64,000 nucleotides of DNA from the NCBI GenBank assembly GCA_963845285.1, contig CAWJRO010000005.1:62001-126000 (forward strand). The letters run 5' to 3'. The notes under the pieces were generated by a model. It was not told the DNA's origin, did no database searches, and saw only the letters and a list, made by a program, of their open reading frames with translations. Source of the stretch: Methanobacterium_C sp963845285. GTDB lineage: Archaea; Methanobacteriota; Methanobacteria; Methanobacteriales; Methanobacteriaceae. A program made the translations under genes and the position numbers. The number at the start of each line of letters is the position of its first letter. Within the stretch, counting starts at the first letter, position 1. Shown piece after piece: positions 47,634 to 56,545 of the stretch.

Positions 47634-48220
47634 TCTTCGCACTCCTTGTCACACTTCTTACAGATTTCTTTAAAAACATCAACAGGCACTTTTTTCGGCC
47701 TCTCCACACTGACTTTTTTGGGATTTTGAAGTGCCTCACTCACAAAGTCCAGTAATTCAAATTCCTTCTCAAGTTGATGGTATCCTTCCCTTGCAGCTCC
47801 TCTTTTTGCCCTGCATCGGCGCGGGTCTCCTGGTGGAAATCCACGGTATTTGGTGAATATGTTGCAGTAATCAAGTTTTCTTATTTTTTCTACTGCTTCT
47901 TTTACAACTTCCTCTTCACCATTGACCATAGCGCCGTAGCATGTTGATTTTATTGTTAAAGGTAATTCCATCATATGAAGTTTTCTAATAAGCTCTGTTT
48001 GACTTATGCTTGCAGAAGGCCCTAAAATTATCATACGGGTAACTTTAGAGTCTTTAGAATCTTCATCTTTAAAAGTTTCAAATTCTTTTCTAGAAGTTTC
48101 AGATGCTAATTTAGAAGTTTCAGATTCTTTTTTAGAAGTTTTGGGTTCACTTTTAGAAGTTTCAGATAGTTTAGGGTTTTTTGAAATATCAGGCCCCTTA
48201 AGATTTTTTTGTTGTGACAT
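47630..48220 (-). CDS. mmp6: Methanogenesis marker protein 6 with a low-complexity N-terminus
   Basis: The conserved part (TRMIILGPSASISQTELIRK, KSTCYGAMVNGEEE, GFPPGDPRRCRAKRGAAREG) matches marker 6. A C-terminal CKKCDKEC tail may bind metal. Before the conserved part, about 55 residues are a Ser/Lys/Glu tandem repeat (unit like SETSKxxS, about five copies), unlike the usual short N-terminus. ATG 48220 has GGAAGGGGAG upstream. Its start overlaps the end of mmp3 by 23 bases and its end overlaps the DUF2111 gene. Confidence 0.87.
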   Translation of the reverse strand: MSQQKNLKGPDISKNPKLSETSKSEPKTSKKESETSKLASETSRKEFETFKDEDSKDSKVTRMIILGPSASISQTELIRKLHMMELPLTIKSTCYGAMVNGEEEVVKEAVEKIRKLDYCNIFTKYRGFPPGDPRRCRAKRGAAREGYHQLEKEFELLDFVSEALQNPKKVSVERPKKVPVDVFKEICKKCDKECEE

Positions 48221-49739
48221 AAACAGTCTCCCCTTCCTTAAATTTTTCAAGATTTGCAGCTCCACCTATAAATTTCCCTAAAATGTTGGTTCCTTTAAAT
48301 GGTTCTCCTGTAGGTCCAAATTCATTGTTATCTTCAAATCTTACACCTAACATTCCAATGTTCCTCTTTGACATGTTAGTCAAACCAATTTCTCCTGCCT
48401 TTACAGAAGTTTCAGGGGTATTTTCAGGTATAAGTCCCTTGGACTGCTTTGAATCTCCCTCAAACATCAACACAGTCATTCCAGGGAATGCAAAGTGAAC
48501 TTTCAATGCCCCTACTGGTGAATCAAGGAGTCCTGTGATCTTTTTAAAGTACCACGATGATCTTGGAGCATTAGCTTCATCTAAATAAATGTGGAAAAGC
48601 TCATCTTCTTGGATACCAAATGTTTTAACCTTTTTCTGGCCGATTATGTCCATTGTGTATAACGGATCCTGAGTAACAACGATAGCATCGTCCTCAATAA
48701 GTCCATCTCTCACCTGTTCAATACCCTGAGATGATAAAAATTCCTCTGCATCTTTCTGTGTCATCGAAAGGGTCATTATTCGATTTGGATTTGTCTTGAC
48801 TGTTATGTAATCCTCAGCTCTTGCCATATCTAAAAGCTGCATTCCAGTATGGACCTTTCCTATAACTGTATGTGACGGCGTTGATACCCTGTCTTCTCTG
48901 TAAACATAAACACGTCCAACACCTTTACCTCTGTTTCTGAGAGTTACTATTCCTCTTCTTCTCTGATCTATATGTTCTGCTTCTCTTTCAAGTCCCTGTA
49001 AATCAAAAAATCCTACAAATGAGTTTGATTCATAATCAACCTTAAGTTTCCCATTCTCGGATAATGCAAAGAAATGTTCAACGGATTGGGGAGATTTATC
49101 TGTGGGTTTTATTAAAACATAGGTAAATATCTCGTTTCCATCTGAAATTAGAGTATCAAGATTGGTTATTGCAGCACTCTTTACAGTGCTCTCCCTTTCA
49201 ATTACAGGTTTAACACTCATTATCACATCATCATCAGTAAGGTCCATTATGGTCTTTTTACCACCAACAACCCTTGCAAAAACTCCCCTGTTTTCTTCAG
49301 GTGCCCCATAAACTGCATCATGCTTTGCTTTGCTAAATAGGATATGGGTTGCATCAGCAGTGAACCCTGAAAGGCTTAAAATAACATCCCATCTTTCATA
49401 TTGATGTTGTTCTCTCGTGGGTGTGAGATCTGTTTTTATTGGGCCAACTGCAACCTCGTTTGAGGTTGTCCATCTTATACGGAGGTTTTCAAATTCTTTG
49501 TAACGGGCCTTCCACGTCTTTACAAGATTTTCAGGACCTTCAGATAAAATTTCAATTATTATACTCCCTTTACCTGTTTTTATGCTGTATTTATTTGCAT
49601 GCCTTTCAACTTCTTCTTTACCCTTTATGAGTCCCAGTACACATCCTTCCATGTAAGGTGCGCCTGAAGCTTTTATTGCATCCTGTATTGTTGAACCATC
49701 GGGAAGTTCTATTTCGTTCCCATTGACCTTTACAAGCAT
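48198..49739 (-). CDS. mmp3: Methanogenesis marker protein 3
   Basis: The 513-residue protein matches marker 3. An N-terminal ubiquitin/ThiS-like segment (VNGNEIELPDGSTIQDAIKA) is followed by a cyclophilin-like region (GVFARVVGGKKTI, HTVIGKVHTGMQLLDMA, GTNILGKFIGGAANLEKF). It is thought to act with McrC and other markers in maturation or activation of methyl-CoM reductase. ATG 49739 has AGAGGAG upstream. It lies 23 bases after mmp2 and overlaps mmp6. Confidence 0.9.
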   Translation of the reverse strand: MLVKVNGNEIELPDGSTIQDAIKASGAPYMEGCVLGLIKGKEEVERHANKYSIKTGKGSIIIEILSEGPENLVKTWKARYKEFENLRIRWTTSNEVAVGPIKTDLTPTREQHQYERWDVILSLSGFTADATHILFSKAKHDAVYGAPEENRGVFARVVGGKKTIMDLTDDDVIMSVKPVIERESTVKSAAITNLDTLISDGNEIFTYVLIKPTDKSPQSVEHFFALSENGKLKVDYESNSFVGFFDLQGLEREAEHIDQRRRGIVTLRNRGKGVGRVYVYREDRVSTPSHTVIGKVHTGMQLLDMARAEDYITVKTNPNRIMTLSMTQKDAEEFLSSQGIEQVRDGLIEDDAIVVTQDPLYTMDIIGQKKVKTFGIQEDELFHIYLDEANAPRSSWYFKKITGLLDSPVGALKVHFAFPGMTVLMFEGDSKQSKGLIPENTPETSVKAGEIGLTNMSKRNIGMLGVRFEDNNEFGPTGEPFKGTNILGKFIGGAANLEKFKEGETVYVTTKKS

Positions 49740-49762
49740 AAAATCTCCTCTCAAGACCTATT

Positions 49763-50749
49763 TCAGGACCTTTTTTCTTTAATACCCATTATTTTATCAA
49801 CATTAAAATCAAAAACAACCTCTTCTTGATCATCACAGGTTAAATAAAGTTTTTTGTCTTCAATTATTTCTCCTGCAACATTTGATGTGATATTTACAGC
49901 TTCAAGTAAATTTATACATTCTTCAACATTTTCTTCATTTACAGTTAATACAAATCCAGATCCCAGATAAAGTTTGAGCCATTCTTCCCATTTAACTGTT
50001 TCATTTCTGGGGATCCTATTAAGTTCAAGGGTTGCACCTGCTCCTGATGCTTCAAGGAGCATTCCAACCGTTCCAACCGTTCCAGGGTTGCTTATATCTT
50101 TCCCCGCAGTTACAAGATGTTTTCTTGCCAGTTCATTCATGACCCGTATCTGTGCCTGAACCAGTTGCGAGGTTTTTGAGGTAGTTGTATCCCAGTTTAA
50201 TGGAAATTTAGGGTGTTTTTGACCGTCTAGATCTATGGCGACAATTAATTTATCCCCAATTTCTGCCCCACAACTTGTTATCACATCTTCACGACCTATA
50301 ATCCCTGTTATGGAAACATCAAGGGCATTGTAAGGAGTATCAGGGTGAAAATGTCCCCCCACCATTGGAACTCCAAATTTCTTAACACCCGCATTTATTC
50401 CTTTCATTATTTCACTGCATATTCCCATATCCTTGGTTGAAAGAACATTGGTCATTCCCATGGGTATACCACCCATTGCTGCGATGTCGTTGACGTTTAC
50501 AAGCACTGAGCAGTATCCTGCCCACCATGGGTCGGCTTCCATAAGCTTACCCCACATTCCATCTGCTGCCATTAAAAGTAAATTATCATTTCCAATATCT
50601 ATTGCGGAAGCATCATCCCCAAAACCTAAAAAAGTTCTTCCAGCAATGTTATAAGTGTCATTAAGAATAGTTGTAACATCTTTTATTAAATTTTTCCTTG
50701 TGATACCTTCAAAACTTTTTATAGAATCAACAAGAGCTTTTAAATCCAA
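49763..50749 (-). CDS. mmp2: Methanogenesis marker protein 2 (AIR-synthase-like)
   Basis: The 329-residue protein belongs to the PurM/SelD/HypE superfamily. GFGDDASAID binds metal-nucleotide, then MAADGMWGK, NVNDIAAMGG (a PurM-like core) and MVGGHFHPD follow. It probably activates a small molecule or carboxylate with ATP; substrate unknown. The start is taken as TTG 50749, which follows GGGGTGGCCAA; upstream codons would add 19 unlikely residues. It appears to be the first gene of the marker cluster. Confidence 0.88.
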   Translation of the reverse strand: MDLKALVDSIKSFEGITRKNLIKDVTTILNDTYNIAGRTFLGFGDDASAIDIGNDNLLLMAADGMWGKLMEADPWWAGYCSVLVNVNDIAAMGGIPMGMTNVLSTKDMGICSEIMKGINAGVKKFGVPMVGGHFHPDTPYNALDVSITGIIGREDVITSCGAEIGDKLIVAIDLDGQKHPKFPLNWDTTTSKTSQLVQAQIRVMNELARKHLVTAGKDISNPGTVGTVGMLLEASGAGATLELNRIPRNETVKWEEWLKLYLGSGFVLTVNEENVEECINLLEAVNITSNVAGEIIEDKKLYLTCDDQEEVVFDFNVDKIMGIKEKRS

Positions 50750-51043
50750 TTGGCCACCCCAACTGCGTGTTAATAATAAATTACAATTTAGACAAGCCTC
50801 TATCATTTAGTGATATGCTATAATTGAGATTATAACTTAAACAGAGATTGCTTATCATATATCAGATTAAACCATATACTGTATAACTTTATGTTCCTTT
50901 ATGTTCATTTTATGTTCATCAGATCTAATTATTTATAAGTTTCACTTGAAATCTTATTTTTTGATGTTCTCATTGAGTTTAAGTTCTATTTAATTTTATT
51001 AAAAATTAATTTTATCATGTTTAAACAGTTCAGTTGTATCATT

Positions 51044-52201
51044 TCAGTTGTATTTTATATTATGACTGCTGTCGCTGTTGTTTATAATCTGTAATAGTTC
51101 CTTTTTAAAATTTTCTATATTTTCTATTTCTATGCTTTCTTTGCCATTAAAAAGTTCTAAAAAGATTTTTTCCCCTATAACATCATCCCAACCACTTTCA
51201 AGCTCAACTATAAGTGATCCATCTGTCTTAAATCCCTGTTCAACAACTTTATCCAGATCACCGTCTGTTATACCAACAATTGGAACATTGAACCTGTATA
51301 ATATGTCAGCTGCAACCAGCGTTGTGTCGTCCCCCACAGTTACAACCATGTCAAAGCCCCTTAATTTATATATATCTTCTGCAGCATGGTTGAGGTAAGC
51401 AACTTTCCATTTATAATTACCATTTAATTCCAGGTGTTTATTTGATTTATTTAATTTCATGATGCGCGGCTCAACTTTAGACCTTCGAAGCAGTCCTGTT
51501 TTAACTATAGCATTTTCAAGGTCAACTTTACCAAGTTTTTCAACACCGTGCTTTTTAAGCCTTCCACCGTTTATACCAATTATAAAACCATTTTCTGCAA
51601 CCAATGTAACATCAGAAGATGTTGACTTTCCAACTACAATACCGTTCAAGAATATATTTTCATCAGGGGATACTCCTGCGATTTTTCTGTAGATTTTAAT
51701 CACATCATGCCCTGTTTGTTCAACTTCCTGCCTGCAGTTGGTTTTATTTTTCATATCTACCTTTATATCTTGGGATGTAACAATTGCAAGGCCTAAAATC
51801 TGGGATATTTCCTCTGCAAAATTCGTAAGTTGAGTTCCCCACGGTACAACACTTCCATCGGGTTCTCCAGGTCTTTCTACCTGTATAAGTTTATGATTAG
51901 ATTTGCACCTTCCCGAAACCTTGTATCCAAACGCATGACCCGTTACACTGGATTTTCCATAGTCTAAAAGAAATATGACATCAACATCTTCATCTAAAAA
52001 TTTGTCTATGGATTGGCTTGGAAGGAGTTTCTGGCTTATGTCTATGGTTTCTTCAAGTTCTGCATCGATAACCGCAGTTCTACCCATTGTGCCCCCTAAT
52101 CGTGCTTTTACTTCCCCATAATTGTGAAGGATATCCAAAATCTTTACTGCATATCCTGAATCCAGCATCTGTGGTCCGTGAACAACTACACCTATCTTCA
52201 T
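51044..52201 (-). CDS. DUF2117 family protein
   Basis: The 385-residue protein starts MKIGVVVHGPQMLDSGYAVK, the DUF2117 pattern. GGTMGRTAVIDAEL, FLLDYGKSS (an acidic residue-rich nucleotide site?) and VTVGDDTTLVAADILYRFNV suggest a Rossmann-like ligand-binding protein. It is found mostly in methanogens. It is about 290 bases upstream of mmp2 on the same strand, so it may be part of the same locus but probably has its own promoter. GGGGAGTATC precedes the ATG. Function unknown. Confidence 0.75.
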   Translation of the reverse strand: MKIGVVVHGPQMLDSGYAVKILDILHNYGEVKARLGGTMGRTAVIDAELEETIDISQKLLPSQSIDKFLDEDVDVIFLLDYGKSSVTGHAFGYKVSGRCKSNHKLIQVERPGEPDGSVVPWGTQLTNFAEEISQILGLAIVTSQDIKVDMKNKTNCRQEVEQTGHDVIKIYRKIAGVSPDENIFLNGIVVGKSTSSDVTLVAENGFIIGINGGRLKKHGVEKLGKVDLENAIVKTGLLRRSKVEPRIMKLNKSNKHLELNGNYKWKVAYLNHAAEDIYKLRGFDMVVTVGDDTTLVAADILYRFNVPIVGITDGDLDKVVEQGFKTDGSLIVELESGWDDVIGEKIFLELFNGKESIEIENIENFKKELLQIINNSDSSHNIKYN

Positions 52202-52487
52202 GATACTCCCCTATAACTGTCATTTATAATTATATGTTTTAAGTATCATCAGTTTAATAAGTTACTAAACAACCAGTTACAATTAAGAGATTTTATTTTC
52301 CTTTTGTAAAACTAAGAGTTTATAATGCATTATAATGAATAGAGCATTATATTAGGGATAAAGCATTATATTAGGGAGAATATACTAAATTAAAAATATA
52401 AAATTGGATATATAAATAAATTAAAAGTTTGAAAAAGTTTGAATTTTATCCATAATAATGTTTCAGAATAATAACACACATCAATTG

Positions 52488-53021
52488 TTAATACTTAACG
52501 GATTGGTTCTTTTTTACCCTTTTTCGGATAACACGGGTGCCGCATATTTCACATTCATCAAACTGATATTCAGGAGGGTATTTTTTTTTACATCCCTTAC
52601 ATATTTTAACCCACCCTACTACTTCCTTTATTCCTTCGGTTAAAACACTTCTATAATGTATTCCAATAATTTTAAGGACATTTTGAATGGAATAATCATC
52701 CGTCACTAAAGTGGGGTTAAATCCCCTATTTTTAAGCGTAACCGCCAGAGCTACAATATTTTTATCAACATCAGAAAGCCGTAATATGTCCCCAGACTCT
52801 TTTAAAACTTTATCAAGCTTTTCAACACTTTCAGGATCCGGATCTTTTATTTCAATGGACCCCTTTTCAATGGCTGATTGAAGCATTATTTTTGATTTTA
52901 AATCCTTAATCTCAGATGTAACATCAGATGTTGTAAAGTTCATAGTTTTTTTTGAGTAAAATCCTCCTATGATTGCGGAGGCATCAAGGACATATATCTT
53001 GTTTTGGGTACTGTTTTGCAT
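52488..53021 (-). CDS. nob1: rRNA maturation endonuclease Nob1
   Basis: The 177-residue protein has an N-terminal PIN nuclease domain (KIYVLDASAIIGGF with the first acidic metal ligand; DVDKNIVALAV and LVTDDYSIQNVLK with others) and a C-terminal zinc ribbon (CKGCKKKYP, CEICGTRVIRKR). It matures the 3' end of 16S rRNA. The length is near the archaeal norm. GGGAGAT lies about 12 bases before the ATG. Confidence 0.92.
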   Translation of the reverse strand: MQNSTQNKIYVLDASAIIGGFYSKKTMNFTTSDVTSEIKDLKSKIMLQSAIEKGSIEIKDPDPESVEKLDKVLKESGDILRLSDVDKNIVALAVTLKNRGFNPTLVTDDYSIQNVLKIIGIHYRSVLTEGIKEVVGWVKICKGCKKKYPPEYQFDECEICGTRVIRKRVKKNQSVKY

Positions 53022-53178
53022 TGATTTTGATTATCTCCCTTTTCGTATTCATATTAACCATTTCAGCCTTATGAATGATTAAATAAAAAAATAAAGATTT
53101 AAATAGGTTATTTTGATGAAATAACCATTATAAGTACGTTGAATAATTTAAAAACATTAGGGACAAAAGGTTTTTATG

Positions 53179-53189
53179 TTATAAAAAAG
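53179..53189 (+). promoter_or_regulatory. TATA box for the candidate RNA at 53203
   Basis: GTTATAAAAAAG is centred about 20-25 bases before the first base of the GAGGGAGGG stem, the correct distance for archaeal initiation there. Confidence 0.45.
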
Positions 53190-53202
53190 AAAAAATATGG
53201 TT

Positions 53203-53282
53203 GAGGGAGGGTAAAATTAGACTCCTTTTAATTTTTCGCAAAGAAAAAAACCGCCTCCGATTTGGACCTAATGCCCTCCCTC
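53203..53282 (+). ncRNA. Candidate structured RNA
   Basis: A GC-rich island in a 510-base AT-rich intergenic region. Base pairing on the plus strand is nested: GAGGGAGGG (53203-53211) with CCCTCCCTC (53274-53282); ATTAG (53216-53220) with CTAAT (53268-53272); TCC (53223-53225) with GGA (53264-53266); and an inner hairpin TTTTTC/GAAAAA (53232-53248). A TATA box lies upstream and T-runs follow near 53313. No long open frame. It matches no RNA class I know; strand is inferred from the TATA box. Confidence 0.45.
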
Positions 53283-53531
53283 CATCTCATAACATTGAAG
53301 AAAAATTCTTAAATATTTTTTCTTAAATTTTTAACATGGGGAAAGAAGTACCAAACAAAGGTTATCAAACTTTTTTTAGTATTCACTTTCATCTGTTGTT
53401 TGTATTTACTTTTATCTAATAGAACATAGTAACTCCCTAATATAAGTTTTTTTCGTTTTATCACCAAATATTGAAAAAAATTCAGTAAATTGATGATAAA
53501 ACTGAATTTTGTAGAAAACTAAGGTGAATAT

Positions 53532-54056
53532 ATGAAAAGCAAAAGTATGGAAACCCACAAAAAAAATGCACCAAAATCTGTGAAAACCGCCATTATAACA
53601 TTAAGCGACTCAAAATATAAAGATTTTTTGGAATCAAAAGATACAGATGTATCTGGAAAGATTATAAAAGATGCATTGGAAACTAAACACAATGTTGCAC
53701 TTTATCGTGTGATACCAGACGATTCAAAGTTATTATTAACTAATATTGAGGATATAATAAAAAAGTACAATGTTGATGTAATATTAACAACCGGTGGAAC
53801 TGGGATGGGACAAAGGGATGTAACAATTGAAACTTTAAAACCATTATTTAATAAAGAATTAAATGGTTTTGGAGAAATATTCAGATATGAATCTTATAAA
53901 GAGCTGGGAACAGGTGCAATCATGAGTAGAGCTACCGCAGGAGTTTATAAAGACACATTACTTGTAGCAATGCCGGGTTCTCCAAATGCTGTTAGTTTAG
54001 GCTTAAAAATTATCCTACCTGAATTGGGACACCTTGTTAAACATATACATGAATGA
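53532..54056 (+). CDS. moaB: Molybdenum cofactor biosynthesis protein MoaB
   Basis: The 174-residue protein has the MoaB/MogA fold: AIITLSDSKYKD at the start, VIPDDSKLLL, then the conserved ILTTGGTGMGQRDVTIE and MPGSPNAVSLGL. It adenylylates molybdopterin during molybdenum or tungsten cofactor assembly, needed for formylmethanofuran dehydrogenase and formate dehydrogenase. AAGGTGAATAT precedes the ATG. It is monocistronic, downstream of the candidate RNA by 250 bases. Confidence 0.93.
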   Translation: MKSKSMETHKKNAPKSVKTAIITLSDSKYKDFLESKDTDVSGKIIKDALETKHNVALYRVIPDDSKLLLTNIEDIIKKYNVDVILTTGGTGMGQRDVTIETLKPLFNKELNGFGEIFRYESYKELGTGAIMSRATAGVYKDTLLVAMPGSPNAVSLGLKIILPELGHLVKHIHE

Positions 54057-54195
54057 GACGTATTAAAATTGAAATTGTCGGAATTAATTAGATTCACTTT
54101 TTGATTAAAATATTATTTAATCTTTTTTTAATATTTTTCTTCATTAATCAATCAATTAGAACAGGATTGAACAAACAAACATAAAAATCATGTTT

Positions 54196-54720
54196 TTAAA
54201 AATCATTGATTGAAACTAGAGGTTCCAAATTTATTCCCTCATTTTTCAGGTTTTCAAGAGCACCTTCAGATCTGTCAACTACCACAAATGCCCTTTTAAC
54301 AATTCCCCCGTTTTCCGAAACTGCTTTAATAGCATTTATAAGTGAGTTACCTGTTGTTGTTACATCCTCAACAACTACAACCACATCTCCAGTTTCAAGG
54401 TCTCCTTCTATAAGTTTTGATGTGCCATAACCTTTTTTTGCCTTTCTTATCATTAACATTGGGATTTCAGATTCTAAAGAAACAGCTGTTACAATGGGTA
54501 TTGCTCCAAGAGCTGGACCCGCTATTTTATCTGTCCCCATATTGCTTATTTTTTCAGATATTATTTCTGCAACTTTTGAAAGTATTTTAGGGTCTGTTAC
54601 AGCTCTTTTCATATCCACGTAGTAGTCGCTCTCTTTACCTGAGGAAAGAGTGAATTTTCCGAACTTTATGACTTCGTTTTCTTTTAAAAGTTTTATTAAC
54701 CTTTCTTTGTTCTTTTCCAT
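54196..54720 (-). CDS. pyrE: Orotate phosphoribosyltransferase
   Basis: The 174-residue enzyme converts orotate and PRPP to OMP in pyrimidine synthesis. Visible are KFGKFTLSSGKESDYYVDMK (residues 19-38), the dimer lysine loop RKAKKGYGTSK and the PRPP-binding motif VVVVEDVTTTGNSL. The length is typical for archaea. A small zinc-finger gene lies 140 bases upstream on the same strand. Confidence 0.93.
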   Translation of the reverse strand: MEKNKERLIKLLKENEVIKFGKFTLSSGKESDYYVDMKRAVTDPKILSKVAEIISEKISNMGTDKIAGPALGAIPIVTAVSLESEIPMLMIRKAKKGYGTSKLIEGDLETGDVVVVVEDVTTTGNSLINAIKAVSENGGIVKRAFVVVDRSEGALENLKNEGINLEPLVSINDF

Positions 54721-54860
54721 TCCTTTTCGCCCGTATCGGTTATTATGATCCTTAATTTTTTTAAATCTATGATTTCCATTGATTTTTTAAGATCATCATT
54801 TTGTCTAATTTGAGCTATTGTTTGATTTAGAATTGTTTGATTGAAATTTCATGTTGGTTA

Positions 54861-55016
54861 TCAGTAGTCTTTCTTTAGTTTAGTGAGCTGTTTACATGGT
54901 TTACAAATGCTCTTTTCAAGATCATAACAGGTTTTACACACGATTCTTCCACATAACGAACATGTGTACATCTTACCTGCTTTACCGCATATACTGCAGA
55001 TGCCCATGATCTCCAT
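54861..55016 (-). CDS. 51-residue zinc-finger protein
   Basis: A short gene from ATG 55016 (GGTG four bases upstream; a second ATG at 55007) to a stop at 54861. The product reads MEIMGICSICGKAGKMYTCS and on through LCGRIVCKTCYDLEKSICKPCK. Four CxxC pairs (CSIC, CSLC, CKTC, CKPC) at regular spacing imply two interleaved zinc sites, as in B-box/HIT-type fingers. It is upstream of pyrE on the same strand. Function unknown; likely protein- or RNA-binding. Confidence 0.8.
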   Translation of the reverse strand: MEIMGICSICGKAGKMYTCSLCGRIVCKTCYDLEKSICKPCKQLTKLKKDY

Positions 55017-55124
55017 AAAACACCAACTATATAGGAATTTCTTTATAACGATTTAAAGTCGGTAATCCGCGTTTATAATAATGTTTTTTATAACGGTGCT
55101 CTGATTTATAACAGTGCTCTGTGA

Positions 55125-55376
55125 TTATATTTCAAATTCACTTTCTTCAATTCCGTTTTTAAGAAGTATTTTATCTCCAATCTTTTTTACCATTTCATAC
55201 GGCACTATTGTCTCACCTTTTGAAATTCCAAGGCCTTCAGAGATTCCGCCTTTCCCAAGTATGAATGATTCTATTTTTTGGGTTTCCATGTCTATTTCAA
55301 TATCTTTTATCTTTCCAATTATAATTGCAGAGCTATCCAAAACTTCTTTTCCAATAATCTCTTCTATTATCCTCAT
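55125..55376 (-). CDS. PRC-barrel domain protein
   Basis: The 83-residue protein is a single PRC-barrel (IGKEVLDSSAIIIGKIKDIE, then KGETIVPYEMVKKIGDKILL), a small beta-barrel found in RimM and in archaeal stand-alone proteins, some linked to cell division. AAGGTGATATC precedes the ATG. It is on the same strand as the zinc-finger gene, 108 bases upstream of it. Role not determined. Confidence 0.85.
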   Translation of the reverse strand: MRIIEEIIGKEVLDSSAIIIGKIKDIEIDMETQKIESFILGKGGISEGLGISKGETIVPYEMVKKIGDKILLKNGIEESEFEI

Positions 55377-55796
55377 GATATCACCTTTACTTGGTAAGTT
55401 GCAGGTAAAACCTTAAATTATGAAGCCATTTCTGCAACTCTTTAACATTATTAACTAGGTCACAATTGGTACTTATACTTTTTATACTTTCTTTTTATCC
55501 AAATGGAACTATAATAATTAATAATGTTTTAATCGAGGATTTCAAGATTTTTCTCAGAGATTAAATCGTACTATTATTATATAAATATTGGGTAGATAGG
55601 ATAAAATTTATAGGACTTAACTGGATTGAAATTGAAATTGAAAATGGGAAAAACTAAAAAATATCAGTTCTACATTAAAATGAATAAGAAATGGGAATTA
55701 ATAAAATATTAGACGATTTGTAGTGGTGACTAAATTTCAGTATTAATTATTGAAAAAACCAATAATTTGTTATAACATTCTTTTTTTTATAAACAT
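55377..55796. other. Intergenic region
   Basis: About 420 AT-rich bases. I see no gene; in particular no trace of the sodium:solute symporter that normally accompanies the small protein at 55889. Confidence 0.5.
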
Positions 55797-55903
55797 GAGG
55801 CTGTCCCATAATCCAAAATCTACAAAAAAATAAGGATAAACAACACTTTAAATTCAAAAATAAGCAAAATTATATATGTTACGAATAATTATGGGTCAGC
55901 CTC
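55797..55903 (+). mobile_element. 105-bp MITE family, copy 9, at the end of a small gene
   Basis: It runs from GAGGCTGTCCCATAATCC to ATTATGGGTCAGCCTC with near-perfect inverted ends. ACAT flanks both ends, a 4-bp target duplication. Its right end overlaps the last codons and stop of the accessory peptide gene. Confidence 0.9.
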
Positions 55904-56032
55904 ACATTCTTCTTCATCTTCGCCACCTTTATTCCAGTTTAATATACCATAAACTACACATAAGAGCGTTGCAAGTATACAAAGTATATAAGCACTCCAA
56001 ATCCAGGGATCTGCAATTCCTAAAACCGTCAT
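55889..56032 (-). CDS. Orphan symporter small accessory protein, C-terminus encoded by a MITE
   Basis: The 47-residue peptide begins at ATG 56032 (GGAGATG upstream; an ATG nine bases earlier is too close to it). It reads MTVLGIADPWIWSAYILCIL, then a single transmembrane span and GILNWNKGGEDEEE. The LGIADPWIW...LCxxYGxxNWNKG pattern matches the small accessory protein usually encoded right before a sodium:solute symporter. The symporter gene is absent here. The last five residues and the stop (EADP-stop) come from the MITE; removing it and one ACAT copy gives a shorter end (EEECL-stop). Confidence 0.78.
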   Translation of the reverse strand: MTVLGIADPWIWSAYILCILATLLCVVYGILNWNKGGEDEEECEADP

Positions 56033-56545
56033 TTTTTTCATCTCCATTCTGGTTTATTTGTATCTCAGCTAATTTCTGTTAAAATTTGTTCTATTCCAGA
56101 GAATTTCTATTAACCTTCATTTATTGTTGATATTATGTTTGGAAATAGTTTTATGATATTTATTAACGAATGAATTGATTTAATAATGGCCAATAATTGT
56201 CTTAAATGGTGTATTTATTTGTGATAATTAAGTTACAGTTTTTAATATTATTAAATTTTAGAGGTTTTTAAAAATTCTTTCCATTTTATAGAATTATTAA
56301 TTATAAGTAGCTATAAAATCTTTTTAAATGTGTCTATAAACATGTATCCAAATTAAATATCATTAAATACATATCTTAGTTTAATAAGTGATTACTTACA
56401 ATTGGATCATAAACCAATAAATTAGAGGTTTTGATGCTTTTAAAATCACTACAAGAAACACAGGATTATAATGGATGTTATCTTGATTTAATTTATCTGG
56501 AGTTTGCTAAAACCAGTTTAAATTAGCTTAAGAGGTGCATTAACT
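56033..56545. other. Intergenic region
   Basis: About 510 AT-rich bases between the accessory peptide and the phosphotransacylase gene, which diverge. No gene or strong structure seen. Confidence 0.5.
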
